This document shows, in pieces, positions 17,325-26,748 of a stretch of 64,000 nt of DNA. Below the pieces are notes generated by a model. The model worked only from the letters and a program-made list of their open reading frames with translations, made no database searches and was not told the origin of the DNA. The position numbers and the translations under genes were made by a program. Position 1 is the stretch's first letter, and each line of letters begins with the position of its first letter. The stretch comes from Clostridium culturomicium (GTDB taxonomy: Bacteria > Bacillota > Clostridia > Clostridiales > Clostridiaceae): positions 374,528 through 438,527 of the forward strand of contig NZ_CCXK01000015.1 in the NCBI RefSeq assembly GCF_000821305.1, written 5' to 3'.

Positions 17325-17363
17325 TAGATATTTTGTTAAATATTTATTTTATTCTCTTTATGT

Positions 17364-19538
17364 TTATTTTATTTGAACATCCTTCTTCATAGATAAAGAA
17401 ATTCTGTTTCTCTTCTCATCAATATCAATTACAGTAACTTCCACAACATCACCAAGCTTAACTACATCTAATGGATGTTTAACAAACCTGTCACTAAGCT
17501 GACTCTTATGAACTAAGCCATCCTGATGAACTCCTATATCCACAAATGCACCAAAATCTGATACATTTCTAACTGTTCCCATAAGCTTCATACCTTTTTT
17601 AAGCTGGGATAATTCAATTACTCCAGTCTTAAATATTGGCTTTGGTAATTCCTCTCTAGGGTCTCTGCCTGGCTTTTTAAGTTCTTTAATCATATCAACT
17701 AAAGTAGGCTCTCCAATCTCAAGAGCTCTTGCTAAGTTACCTACACCTGCTATTTTTACCTTTTCATCAATATCATTGATATTTCTACTTCTTAAATCCT
17801 CGTCAGTATATTCTAGAATTGCCATAAGCTTTTTGCAGGCATCATAACTCTCTGGGTGTACTGCAGTTCCATCTAAAGGTTCCTTACTTTCATCAACTCT
17901 TAAGAATCCAGCACATTGTTCAAAAGCCTTAGCTCCTAATCTCTTAACCTTTAACAATTCTTTTCTTGATTTAAACTTACCTACTTCATCTCTATATGCA
18001 ACGATATTTTGTGCTATTGATGGGTTTATGCCTGAAATATATGATAATAAGGATGGTGTAGCGATATTAAGATCCACCCCTACATTATTAACACAATCTT
18101 CAACGATATTTTTTAAAGACTCATCCAGTTTCTTCACTGCCACATCATGCTGATACTGACCTACCCCTATAGACTTAGGGTCTATTTTTACAAGCTCTGC
18201 TAATGGATCTTGAAGTCTTCTTCCTATAGAAATTGCTCCCCTTACAGTTACGTCTAAATCAGGATATTCCTTAGTTGCAAGCTCTGATGCAGAATAAACA
18301 GATGCGCCTGCTTCTGATACAACCACATAGAATACCTCTTTACCGGTTTCAGCTTTAACCTGATTTATTACATCACTTAAAACCTCTTCTGATTCTCTAC
18401 ACGCAGTTCCATTTCCTAAAGATATAACATCAACATTATACTTTATAATCATTTTCTTAAGTATCTCTTTAGCTTCTTTAACCTTAGCTTCACTAGCCGC
18501 TGTTGCATAAACTGCGACGTATTCTAAAAACTTTCCGGTATCATCAAGTACAGCAACCTTACATCCTGTTCTAAATCCTGGGTCAAAGCCCATTACAACT
18601 TTACCCTTTATTGGAGGTGCCATTAATAGAGCTTTTAAATTTTCCTTGAAAATTACAATAGCTCCATCCTCTCCTTTTTCAGTAAGCATATTTCTAATTT
18701 CTCTCTCAATTGAAGGATAAATTAATCTCTTTAAAGAATCCTCAATGCTTTTTTCAATATATCCATTACACTGAGCATCCTCAGTTATAACTGATTTTCT
18801 TATATACGCTTGAATTCTCTCCATGTCCACAGTAATTTTTACTGATAGAACCTTTTCATCTTCACCTCTGTTTATTGCTAAAATTCTGTGAGGTGGTATA
18901 AATTTAACCTTTTCATTATACTCATAATACATTTCATATTGGGTTCTTTCTTTACTTTCACCCTTTGTTTCAATAAGTCCTGTATTAATAACATATTCTC
19001 TTATCCATTTTCTAAAGGCTGCATTATCACTTATTTTCTCACTTATGATATCCATTGCCCCTTGGAATGCTTCTTCTAAAGAATTAACACCCTTTTCTTC
19101 TGAAATAAATTCTTCTGCGAATTTATTTAAATCCTTATCTCCACCTCCAGCTAATATATATTCGCTTAGTGGTACAAGGCCTTTCTCCGTAGCTATAATA
19201 GCTCTAGTTCTCTTCTTTGGTTTAAATGGTCTATATATATCTTCTACTTCTGTTAAAGTCTCTGCCTTTATTAACGATGTTCTTATTTCCTCTGTCATCT
19301 TTTCCTGTTCTTCAATAAGTCTTATGACATCTGCTTTTCTATCTTCCAGATTTCTTAAATATGTAAGCCTATCTGAAAACTTTCTTAAAATTACATCATC
19401 AAGTCCACCGGTTTTCTCTTTTCTATATCTAGCTATAAAAGGAACTGTATTTCCTTCATTTAAAAGTTCAATAACATCTTCAATTTGAGTTTTATTCATT
19501 GGAAACTCTTTTAATAATTTTTCATTAATGATTGACAT
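17364..19538 (-). CDS. tex: Tex family RNA-binding transcription accessory protein
   Basis: This is a large cytoplasmic nucleic-acid-binding protein of 724 aa, the usual Tex length. The Tex N-terminal helical region (with PFIARYRKEKTGGLDD near residue 35) comes first. A YqgF/RNase H-like domain around VVMGFDPGFRTGCKVAVLD follows, then helix-hairpin-helix repeats around ISGINPSIAQNIVAYRDEVG, and an S1 RNA-binding domain near residues 645-715 (GTVRNVSDFGAFVDIGVHQD). Its role in transcription or RNA turnover is only partly known. It is a single gene with AGGAGG before the ATG. Confidence 0.95.
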   Translation of the reverse strand: MSIINEKLLKEFPMNKTQIEDVIELLNEGNTVPFIARYRKEKTGGLDDVILRKFSDRLTYLRNLEDRKADVIRLIEEQEKMTEEIRTSLIKAETLTEVEDIYRPFKPKKRTRAIIATEKGLVPLSEYILAGGGDKDLNKFAEEFISEEKGVNSLEEAFQGAMDIISEKISDNAAFRKWIREYVINTGLIETKGESKERTQYEMYYEYNEKVKFIPPHRILAINRGEDEKVLSVKITVDMERIQAYIRKSVITEDAQCNGYIEKSIEDSLKRLIYPSIEREIRNMLTEKGEDGAIVIFKENLKALLMAPPIKGKVVMGFDPGFRTGCKVAVLDDTGKFLEYVAVYATAASEAKVKEAKEILKKMIIKYNVDVISLGNGTACRESEEVLSDVINQVKAETGKEVFYVVVSEAGASVYSASELATKEYPDLDVTVRGAISIGRRLQDPLAELVKIDPKSIGVGQYQHDVAVKKLDESLKNIVEDCVNNVGVDLNIATPSLLSYISGINPSIAQNIVAYRDEVGKFKSRKELLKVKRLGAKAFEQCAGFLRVDESKEPLDGTAVHPESYDACKKLMAILEYTDEDLRSRNINDIDEKVKIAGVGNLARALEIGEPTLVDMIKELKKPGRDPREELPKPIFKTGVIELSQLKKGMKLMGTVRNVSDFGAFVDIGVHQDGLVHKSQLSDRFVKHPLDVVKLGDVVEVTVIDIDEKRNRISLSMKKDVQIK

Positions 19539-19661
19539 AGCCTTCCTCCTAAATGCACAAAGTATCGTACCATTTTATTCTATCACAACCAATGTACTTT
19601 TATCATATATGAACTCAAATTTTCATATATATAATATTAAAGTAATATATTAGGTGGTTGT

Positions 19662-21035
19662 ATGAAAAAAATAGGAATATCTTTATTAATTTTAATTTCA
19701 ATTATACTGTGCTCAATAAGTTTTAGCACATACATAAAATTAAATAACTTTAAAAGTAATGATGCAAAAAACACCATAGAATACATCTGTGGTGATGCAT
19801 TTCAAGGCCGTCTGGGCGGTACTTTAGAAAACTCTATGGTTGCAAATTATATTAAGAGTGAATTTAAGACCATAGGTCTTGAGCCATTTAATGATAATAA
19901 TTATTATCAAAGCTTTACAACAAAATGTCCTCAGCGTGTAGATAAAACACCACTTTTATCAGTAATAGATAAACAGGGTAATATCGTAAAAACATATGAT
20001 TATGGTGTGAATTACAAAGAAACTCTTCTTAATTTCAGAATTAATGAACTAGAATTTTCTAGTGCTGATATAAAAAATAAAAATACTAATGGTTTATTTG
20101 TTTCTAATCCATCAATAAATAGCAATGCTATTTTTGTAACAACTGTGGATAATACACTTAATTTCAGAGGTTCATTCTTTGAAAATAGTGATGCTGACTT
20201 ATATATTCTTATCACAAAGGAAACTCTATCAGATATTAATTCCTATTTGGACGAGGGTTATTCCATATACACATATATTCCATATGAAGTGCAGGATGTA
20301 ACCTTAAATAATGTTGTTGGAACAATTAAAGGTTCTAACCCTGACTTGCCACCATTAGTCTTTGGAGCACACTTTGATCATGTCGGAGCAGACTTAGCAG
20401 GTACTATTTATAACGGTGCACTAGATAATGCTTCTGGAACAGCCTTTCTTATAGAGCTTGCAAAATATATCAAGAATCTTGGTACTCCTGATAGAAATAT
20501 TATTTTTGTAGCTTTTAATGGTGAAGAATTAGGTTTAAAAGGTTCCACAGCCTTTACAGAAGAATACGGTGATTTATTAAAAGATAGCAGGGTATATAAC
20601 TTTGATATGATTGGAAGCTATGATGGTGTTCCTCTTTGTATAATGTCTGGTTCAGGTTCTTCAGTGAAATCACCTTTAGTTGATGAAGTTGCAACAGTAA
20701 TGAAAGAAAGTAAAATATACTTTAACTATCTCTTCGAAGATGCCAGTGATCATGCCCCTTTCATCAATATAGGGATTGAAGCAATAACACTCTGTGATAA
20801 CGATACCTCTAGAATTCACACTCCAAACGATAGAATCGAATATATTAGTGAAACTGCCATAGATAGATGCTTTTCAATAATGAAGGTATTTATAATAAAA
20901 GATGCCTATAGTGATAATTTTATTTACACTAACTTCTCTTATTTAATACTTGCCTCAGCCTTATCAACTTCTATCTTAGTAGTAATTGTTTCATTTATTG
21001 TTATAAAAAAAAGAAAACATAAAAAAGGAATATAG
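19662..21035 (+). CDS. M28 family metallopeptidase, membrane-anchored
   Basis: This is a zinc aminopeptidase-like protein of 457 aa. An N-terminal hydrophobic segment (residues about 4-24) and a second near the C-terminus (about 427-449) frame an extracytoplasmic region. The dinuclear zinc ligands are visible in order: FGAHFDHVG, NGALDNASGT, FNGEELGLKGS, NFDMIG and ASDHAPF. A protease-associated-like insert lies between the signal and the catalytic core. The substrate is unknown. The two anchors are unusual, since many M28 enzymes are secreted. An AGGTGG site precedes the ATG. Confidence 0.88.
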   Translation: MKKIGISLLILISIILCSISFSTYIKLNNFKSNDAKNTIEYICGDAFQGRLGGTLENSMVANYIKSEFKTIGLEPFNDNNYYQSFTTKCPQRVDKTPLLSVIDKQGNIVKTYDYGVNYKETLLNFRINELEFSSADIKNKNTNGLFVSNPSINSNAIFVTTVDNTLNFRGSFFENSDADLYILITKETLSDINSYLDEGYSIYTYIPYEVQDVTLNNVVGTIKGSNPDLPPLVFGAHFDHVGADLAGTIYNGALDNASGTAFLIELAKYIKNLGTPDRNIIFVAFNGEELGLKGSTAFTEEYGDLLKDSRVYNFDMIGSYDGVPLCIMSGSGSSVKSPLVDEVATVMKESKIYFNYLFEDASDHAPFINIGIEAITLCDNDTSRIHTPNDRIEYISETAIDRCFSIMKVFIIKDAYSDNFIYTNFSYLILASALSTSILVVIVSFIVIKKRKHKKGI

Positions 21036-21056
21036 AAAGCTCTATATTCCTTTTAA
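21024..21056. terminator. Terminator between the M28 gene and prfB
   Basis: AAAGGAATATAGA and its complement with loop AAGC overlap the stop of the M28 gene and are followed by TTTTAATTT. It separates convergent genes. Confidence 0.8.
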
Positions 21057-21057
21057 T

Positions 21058-22165
21058 TTATTCTTTTATCTGCTTTAAATATTCATTAATAAACAAATCG
21101 ATATTACCATCCATTACAGCTCCAACATTTGCAGTTTCTGCCCCTGTTCTATGATCTTTTACCAGATTATATGGATGGAATACATAAGATCTTATCTGAC
21201 TTCCCCAGGCATTATCCTTAACCTCACCTGTAATGTCCTCTATCTTATCTTTATGCTCACGATTTTTAATGTCAATAAGCTTAGCTTTTAACATTTTCAT
21301 TGCATATTCTCTGTTGCTATGCTGACTTCTTTCATTTTGACATTGAACAACTATATTAGTAGGCAGGTGGGTTATTCTTACCGCTGAATCTGTTGTATTT
21401 ACGTGCTGACCACCAGCTCCACCTGATCTATAGGTATCAATTTTTAAATCCTCTGGTTTTATTTCAATATCCTGACTTTCTGTTAACTCCGGAAGCACTT
21501 CACATCCAGCAAAGGAGGTTTGTCTTTTACCATTGGCATTATAAGGTGAAATCCTAACCAATCTGTGAACACCTTTTTCTGATTTAAGATATCCATATGC
21601 AAAGTCACCAGTTATCTTTAAGGTGACCCCTTTTATCCCTGCTTCATCAGCAGACACATAATCTAATACTTCAACCTTAAATCCATGGTTTTCACACCAC
21701 CTAGTATACATTCTGTAAAGCATCTGCGTCCAATCTTGAGCATCATTTCCACCAGCGCCAGTATGCAACTCTAGAATAGCATTATTTCTGTCATATTCAC
21801 CGCTTAAAAGCGTTTCAATATTAAGAGTTTCAACGGCTTCAAAAAGTTCACTAATTTCTTTCTTGATTTCACTTGAAGAGGAAGTATCTTCTTCCTCCAA
21901 GCTCATCTCAATTAATATTTGAACATCCTCTGCACGTTGTTCAAGTCTATGAAAATTATCTAATTTATCCTTTAAGCCCTTAGCCGTTTGAGTAATTTCC
22001 TGTGCTTTATTTATATCATTCCAGAAATCCTGCTCCTGCATTTTGAACTCAAGCTCTGATAATTTACTTGTTGTTGCTGCTATGTCAAAGAGACACCTTT
22101 AATTCTCTTAATTTGTTACTTAAAGCATTAACTTCATTTAGATATTCTTCTAATTGTAGTATCAC
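21058..22165 (-). CDS. prfB: Peptide chain release factor 2, with programmed +1 frameshift
   Basis: RF2 recognises UGA and UAA stop codons. Zero-frame translation starts at GTG 22165 (GAGGAG eight bases upstream) and runs 26 codons to an in-frame TGA at 22087-22085 within CTT-TGA-C. An AAGGTG six bases before the shift site acts as the internal Shine-Dalgarno. After a +1 shift at CTT, translation resumes with D-I-A-A-T-T and continues 342 codons, 368 aa in all. The peptidyl-hydrolysis motif GGAGGQHVN and RF2-type SPYNANGKRQTS are present. The open frame alone would begin only at an internal ATG, 22041. It starts two bases after secA. Confidence 0.95.
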
Positions 22166-22167
22166 TT

Positions 22168-24669
22168 TTACTCTCCTCTTCCACAACAATTCTTATATTT
22201 ACGTCCTGAACCACATGGACATGCGTCATTTCTGTTTGGTTTACTTTGTTTTTTTATCGGTTCTTTCTTTGCAGAAGTGTCCTCATTTGTAGAAGTTATT
22301 TCTGCTACCTGCTCTCTTTCAGGCGCTTTTTCAAGCTTAACATGGAACAAGTACTTAACAGTTTCCTCTTTAATATTGTCTATCATTTCAGCAAACATAT
22401 CTGAACCTTCCATTTGATAAGCCTGAGCTGGATCCTGCTGCTTATAAGCTCTTAATCCAATACCTTGCTTTAAGTGATCCATATTATCGATGTGATCCAT
22501 CCACTTAGAGTCAACAATTTTAAGAAGTATAACTCTTTCAATTTCTCTCATCTGCTCATCGCCAAATTCGGCTTCTTTTTCTTTATAAAGCTCACCAGCT
22601 TTATCTAAGTACGCCTTAGATATTTCATCTACAGACATATTGGATAACTCTTCAGCAGTAAAAGTTCCTCTTGGAACAAATACTTCTTCCATGAATTTAA
22701 CAAGTTTATTTAACTCGTCATCAAAAGTATCCTCAACACCACTAATATGATTTCTAACTGAAGAAGTTACAACATCACTTATCATGCCTTGAATTTGGTC
22801 TCTTATGTCAGCTCCCATAAGAACTTCTTGTCTTTGCTTGTAAATTATTTCTCTTTGCTTATTCATTACGTCGTCATATTTAACAACATTCTTTCTGATA
22901 TCGAAGTTGTTACCCTCAACTTTTCTTTGAGCACCTTCTATAGCAGAACTTACCATTTTACTCTCAATAGCATCCTCTTCGTCTAAGCCTAGTTTATCAA
23001 CAACTCCGCTAAGTCTTTCAGAACCGAATATTCTCATTAAATCATCTTCTAATGAAATGTAGAATCTAGATGCTCCTGGGTCTCCTTGACGTCCAGCACG
23101 TCCTCTTAACTGATTATCTATACGTCTTGATTCGTGTCTTTCTGTTCCAAGTATCTTAAGCCCTCCTGCTTCAACTACACCTTCTCCAAGCTTAATGTCT
23201 GTACCTCTTCCAGCCATGTTTGTTGCAATTGTAACAGCACCTTTTTGACCTGCTAAAGCAACTATCTCAGCTTCCTTTTCATGGTACTTAGCATTTAATA
23301 CCTGATGAGGAATACCTCTTCTCTTAAGCATATTAGAAATTTCTTCTGACTTCTCAATGCTTACAGTACCAACAAGTACAGGCTGACCCTTTGCATGACT
23401 TTCTTGTATTTCATCAACTAAAGCCTTGTATTTTCCCTTTACAGTTTTATAAACAACATCTGGGTAATCTACTCTTACAACAGGCATGTTAGTTGGTATA
23501 ACAATTACATCAAGACCATATATTTCTCTAAACTCTGCTTCTTCTGTTTCAGCAGTACCAGTCATACCAGCAAGTTTAGTATACATTCTGAAGTAGTTTT
23601 GGAATGTAATTGTCGCTAAAGTCTTAGACTCTCTTGCAACCTTAACGCCTTCCTTAGCTTCTATAGCTTGGTGAAGACCATCGCTGTATCTTCTACCTTC
23701 CATAAGTCTTCCTGTGAAGTCGTCAACAATTATTACTTCTCCATCTTTTACAATATAATCTTTTTCATTTCTCATCATATGGTTAGCCTTTAATGCCTGA
23801 ACTAAATGGTGTTGTATATCCATGTTCTCTGCATCAGCATAGTTCTCTAAATGGAAGAACTTCTCTGCTTTAGCTATTCCCTCATCTGTAAGAATTACAG
23901 AGTTTTTCTTTTCATCCTTCATATAATCACTTTCTTGTAGTGCTTTAACAAAGAAATCTGCAACCTTATATAAATCAGTTGATTTGCTACCTTGACCTGA
24001 AATTATAAGTGGTGTTCTCGCTTCGTCTATAAGGATAGAGTCAACCTCGTCTACGATAACATAGTTAAGGTCTCTTTGAACTTTTTCCTGCTTATAAACA
24101 ACCATATTGTCTCTTAAATAATCAAATCCAAACTCATTATTTGTTCCATATGTGATGTCACAGTTATACATCATTTGCTTTTCTACTTGAGTTTGACCAT
24201 GTATAATAACCCCTACAGAAAGACCTAAGAATTCATGTATTCTTCCCATTTCATCTCTATCCCTCTTTGCAAGATAGTCGTTTACTGTGATTATGTGTAC
24301 TCCATTTCCTGTAAGAGCATTTAAGTATGATGGTAATGTAGCAACAAGAGTTTTACCTTCTCCTGTTCTCATCTCAGCAATTCTTCCTTGGTGAAGAACA
24401 ATACCACCGATTAACTGAACATCATAGTGTCTCATCCCAAGAACTCTTGAAGAAGCTTCCCTAACAACAGCAAAAGCCTCCGGAAGTATCGCATCTAGAG
24501 ATTCGCCTTTTTTTATTCTTTCTTTAAATTCTTCAGTCTTTGCCCTTAATTCATCATCACTAAGAACCTTTATTGAAGGTTCTAAGCTATTAATCTTTTT
24601 AACTATTGGCATAATTCTTTTAATTTCACGTTCACTGTAACTTCCAAATATTTTATCAAATATTTTCAT
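22168..24669 (-). CDS. secA: Preprotein translocase ATPase SecA
   Basis: SecA is the motor of the Sec pathway, pushing unfolded preproteins through SecYEG. In this 833-aa protein, [14 protein letters not shown] is Walker [22 protein letters not shown] is the DEAD-like Walker B region (read here in two pieces, DEVDS and DEARTPL), and GRGTDIKLG and [18 protein letters not shown] are helicase motifs. The C-terminal [13 protein letters not shown] is the zinc-binding tail that contacts SecB or ribosomes. The start at 24669 follows GAGGA; the longer frame to 24738 lacks a site. It precedes prfB in the common secA-prfB order. Confidence 0.97.
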   Translation of the reverse strand: MKIFDKIFGSYSEREIKRIMPIVKKINSLEPSIKVLSDDELRAKTEEFKERIKKGESLDAILPEAFAVVREASSRVLGMRHYDVQLIGGIVLHQGRIAEMRTGEGKTLVATLPSYLNALTGNGVHIITVNDYLAKRDRDEMGRIHEFLGLSVGVIIHGQTQVEKQMMYNCDITYGTNNEFGFDYLRDNMVVYKQEKVQRDLNYVIVDEVDSILIDEARTPLIISGQGSKSTDLYKVADFFVKALQESDYMKDEKKNSVILTDEGIAKAEKFFHLENYADAENMDIQHHLVQALKANHMMRNEKDYIVKDGEVIIVDDFTGRLMEGRRYSDGLHQAIEAKEGVKVARESKTLATITFQNYFRMYTKLAGMTGTAETEEAEFREIYGLDVIVIPTNMPVVRVDYPDVVYKTVKGKYKALVDEIQESHAKGQPVLVGTVSIEKSEEISNMLKRRGIPHQVLNAKYHEKEAEIVALAGQKGAVTIATNMAGRGTDIKLGEGVVEAGGLKILGTERHESRRIDNQLRGRAGRQGDPGASRFYISLEDDLMRIFGSERLSGVVDKLGLDEEDAIESKMVSSAIEGAQRKVEGNNFDIRKNVVKYDDVMNKQREIIYKQRQEVLMGADIRDQIQGMISDVVTSSVRNHISGVEDTFDDELNKLVKFMEEVFVPRGTFTAEELSNMSVDEISKAYLDKAGELYKEKEAEFGDEQMREIERVILLKIVDSKWMDHIDNMDHLKQGIGLRAYKQQDPAQAYQMEGSDMFAEMIDNIKEETVKYLFHVKLEKAPEREQVAEITSTNEDTSAKKEPIKKQSKPNRNDACPCGSGRKYKNCCGRGE

Positions 24670-24885
24670 AAACTTATCCTCACTCTTCTTCCATAGGGTT
24701 ACTATTTTATCTTTATACCGAAATGATATTTTATGCAAATTATATTTTTTTAGTATAACAAATTCTAATTCTATATTTAAATACTAATTTAGATTATAAC
24801 AGTTATTCCTTATTCCTTCAATATTATAACAAAACTTTATCCATAATTAGTAAATTTTTACCATAACTATTTTCCTTTACATCTA

Positions 24886-24920
24886 TAAAAAAACTCTATA
24901 GCTTTCGCTATAGAGTTTTA
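24886..24920 (-). terminator. Terminator of hpf
   Basis: AAACTCTATAGC with its complement and loop TTTC/GAAA has A and T runs on both sides. It ends the hpf transcript. Confidence 0.82.
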
Positions 24921-24943
24921 TCATTTATTTATTACAATTTATC

Positions 24944-25474
24944 CTAAAATTCTTGTTCAATTAGACCATAATTTCCATCTTTTCTCTTATAAACAACATT
25001 CACTTCATCAGTATCTCCATTCATAAATACAAAGAAATCATGTCCTAAAAGCTCCATCTGCAATACAGCTTCCTCTTCATTCATAGGCTTGATTGCAAAT
25101 CTCTTAGTTTTAACAATCCTTGGCTCATTCTCCTTATCAAAATTCTCATATTCCTTTATGTTATTAAATCTTAAAGATATATTTCCATTTCTTTTTTCAA
25201 GCTTTGTTTTTTGTTTTCTTACCTGCCCTTCTAATTTATCTACAACTAAGTCAATAGCACTATATAAGTCATTGCTCTTAACTTCCGCTCTTAGCATCGC
25301 ATTATTGCAAGGAATTAAAACTTCGATCCTTTGAATATTTCTCTCTACGCTTAATGTGGCTGTGGCATTAACACTATCCATGAAGTACTTATTAAGCTTC
25401 GCAAGTTTCTTTTCAACTGCTGCTTTTAGCCCTTCTGTAACCTCAATATTTTTTCCTACTACTTTGATATTCAT
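24944..25474 (-). CDS. hpf: Ribosome hibernation-promoting factor, long form
   Basis: HPF (also called RaiA or YvyD) pairs 70S ribosomes into inactive 100S dimers in stationary phase. In this 176-aa protein, residues 1-100 are the ribosome-binding alpha/beta domain (MNIKVVGKNIEVTEGLKAAV). A linker follows, and a C-terminal dimerisation domain (about 120-176) carries RFAIKPMNEEEAVLQMELLG and FFVFMNGDTDEVNVVYKRKDG. The long form is the Firmicute type. The ATG at 25474 has GGGGCTGGAG upstream. A sigma-H-like promoter is 60-90 bases upstream, and a raiA-motif RNA lies farther up. Confidence 0.95.
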   Translation of the reverse strand: MNIKVVGKNIEVTEGLKAAVEKKLAKLNKYFMDSVNATATLSVERNIQRIEVLIPCNNAMLRAEVKSNDLYSAIDLVVDKLEGQVRKQKTKLEKRNGNISLRFNNIKEYENFDKENEPRIVKTKRFAIKPMNEEEAVLQMELLGHDFFVFMNGDTDEVNVVYKRKDGNYGLIEQEF

Positions 25475-25536
25475 AACTCCAGCCCCTCTCATATTAACTA
25501 GGAAGTTTTTCCTCTTTAATATATATATATGTTTTG

Positions 25537-25566
25537 TAATTCTATTTTAATATCCCCTTGTCCTAT
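25537..25566 (-). promoter_or_regulatory. Sigma-H-like promoter of hpf
   Basis: On the minus strand the -35-like AGGACAA and -10-like ATAGAATTA are separated by 12 bases. This matches the Bacillus sigma-H pattern RNAGGAWWW and RNNGAATWW with one mismatch. The start would lie about 55 bases before hpf. Confidence 0.4.
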
Positions 25567-25822
25567 TTGCAAATACAATAATTTTAATTTTCTGAACATT
25601 TATCTTTTATACATATATATATCTTCCTCTTTCTTGTTCAATCAACGAATTGCTATCAAATATGTTATATGCTTTTTTTCTTAAATTGTGCTATAATTAG
25701 ATTACACGTGGGTTTTTAATACATTAAGCTATAGGGCTATCAACGCTTTATAGCTTCTTTTATTTACTCATTATACTTAATACATTTTAAAATAAACTCA
25801 CATGCTTCCCTTAACTTTATTC

Positions 25823-25855
25823 AAAAAAATAAAAAACACCTTGAAATCAAGATGT
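25823..25855 (-). terminator. Terminator of the raiA-motif RNA
   Basis: On the minus strand ACATCTTG and CAAGGTGT form an 8-bp stem (one G-T) followed by TTTTTTATTTTTTT. It lies seven bases after the RNA's closing helix. Confidence 0.75.
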
Positions 25856-25862
25856 TATATAT

Positions 25863-26060
25863 GTCGGCTGACCTGATCTTTGCCCCCACACTCGCCTACT
25901 GGATTTTTCGCTACCCGGAACTAACCTCTCACTACTAGACCTCTCGTTTTAAAACGGTAGGACTTACTTCTAAGCCGCACCATGATCATTAAACATTTTA
26001 TCTAACTTACGTGGATCGTTTCGCCTGCGACTGGCCTCGACTTTCAACCACAGACCCGAC
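25863..26060 (-). ncRNA. raiA-motif noncoding RNA upstream of hpf
   Basis: This region of about 198 bases is far richer in G/C than its surroundings and has no ORF. Its ends can pair (GTCGG at 26060-26056 and CCGAC at 25867-25863), as in a closed structured RNA. It lies on the same strand as, and upstream of, hpf (raiA), the defining position of the known raiA RNA motif of Firmicutes, whose length is also about 200 nt. It has its own near-consensus promoter and its own terminator, so it is an independent RNA and not an mRNA leader. I identify it by position and size, not covariance. Confidence 0.72.
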
Positions 26061-26066
26061 TATTTT

Positions 26067-26094
26067 ATTATACTCTACTTTTTGCAACTGTCAA
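26067..26094 (-). promoter_or_regulatory. Near-consensus promoter of the raiA-motif RNA
   Basis: TTGACA (26094-26089) and TATAAT (26072-26067) on the minus strand are 16 bases apart. Both are perfect hexamers. The start at about 26060 coincides with the first base of the G/C-rich RNA. The promoter lies within the last codons of comF. Confidence 0.85.
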
Positions 26095-26748
26095 TATGTA
26101 AACTTCACTAGCGCCTCCATCTTTAAGACATTTCGCTCCATAAAAGGATGTAGCACCTGAAGTCACCACATCATCAATTAATAAAATCTTTCTATTAAAC
26201 ACTTCTTCTTTATTAATCATCATAAAAGAATCTTTAACATTTTCCCATCGCTTATTGGTATCAAGACCTATTTGATCTCGTCCTTCACTTTTCTTCCTCA
26301 TTAAACTTCTGTAAGGTATACCACATTCTTCACTTACATATTGGCATAAAACCTCACATTGATTAAAACCTCTTTTTCTATATGACGCCTTACTGCTTGG
26401 AACAAATGTTATCAAATCTATATTTTCCTCTAAATCTTCTTTAATATAACTTGATAAATACGAAGCTAAAATCTTGCCTGCCATAAATTCATTTTCATAT
26501 TTGAGCATTAAAACTAACTTCTTTAGGTTAAAACTATAAATACCTAAAGAACAACAAGGGAATTTTATACCTTGCTGTTCAACATCATATTTAAGTTTTA
26601 ATATTTTTATCTGACTTTTACATACATCACAAATTAACTCTTTTTCTTCTGGATTTTCACAAAGCAAACAAACTTCACCCTTATTATAAACAATTGAAGC
26701 TATGCTTTGAAAAATATACCCTATCTTCTGAAATAACCTTGCTCCCAT
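26068..26748 (-). CDS. comF: ComF family phosphoribosyltransferase-like protein
   Basis: This 226-aa protein has an N-terminal zinc-finger-like region (VCLLCENPEEKELICDVC) and a C-terminal phosphoribosyltransferase fold with ILLIDDVVTSGATSFYGA. ComF proteins are tied to DNA uptake in competent bacteria, where they act with the ComFA helicase. Its gene overlaps the comFA-like gene by 28 bp, so the pair is an operon. The motif KRGFNQCEVLCQYVSE is typical of the family. Whether this organism becomes competent is unknown. Confidence 0.88.
   Translation of the reverse strand: MGARLFQKIGYIFQSIASIVYNKGEVCLLCENPEEKELICDVCKSQIKILKLKYDVEQQGIKFPCCSLGIYSFNLKKLVLMLKYENEFMAGKILASYLSSYIKEDLEENIDLITFVPSSKASYRKRGFNQCEVLCQYVSEECGIPYRSLMRKKSEGRDQIGLDTNKRWENVKDSFMMINKEEVFNRKILLIDDVVTSGATSFYGAKCLKDGGASEVYILTVAKSRV

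Noticed and set aside
19045..19488. 147-aa plus-strand frame
   Set aside because: It is antisense to tex, which is a full-length clear homolog. Ser/Phe-rich frames are common shadows in AT-rich genes.
25863..26060. 6S RNA or SRP RNA as identity of the G/C-rich RNA
   Set aside because: The SRP S-domain signature (GGTC..GGAAGGAAGCAGCC) is missing and no long 6S-like central bubble was evident. The position upstream of hpf fits the raiA motif better.
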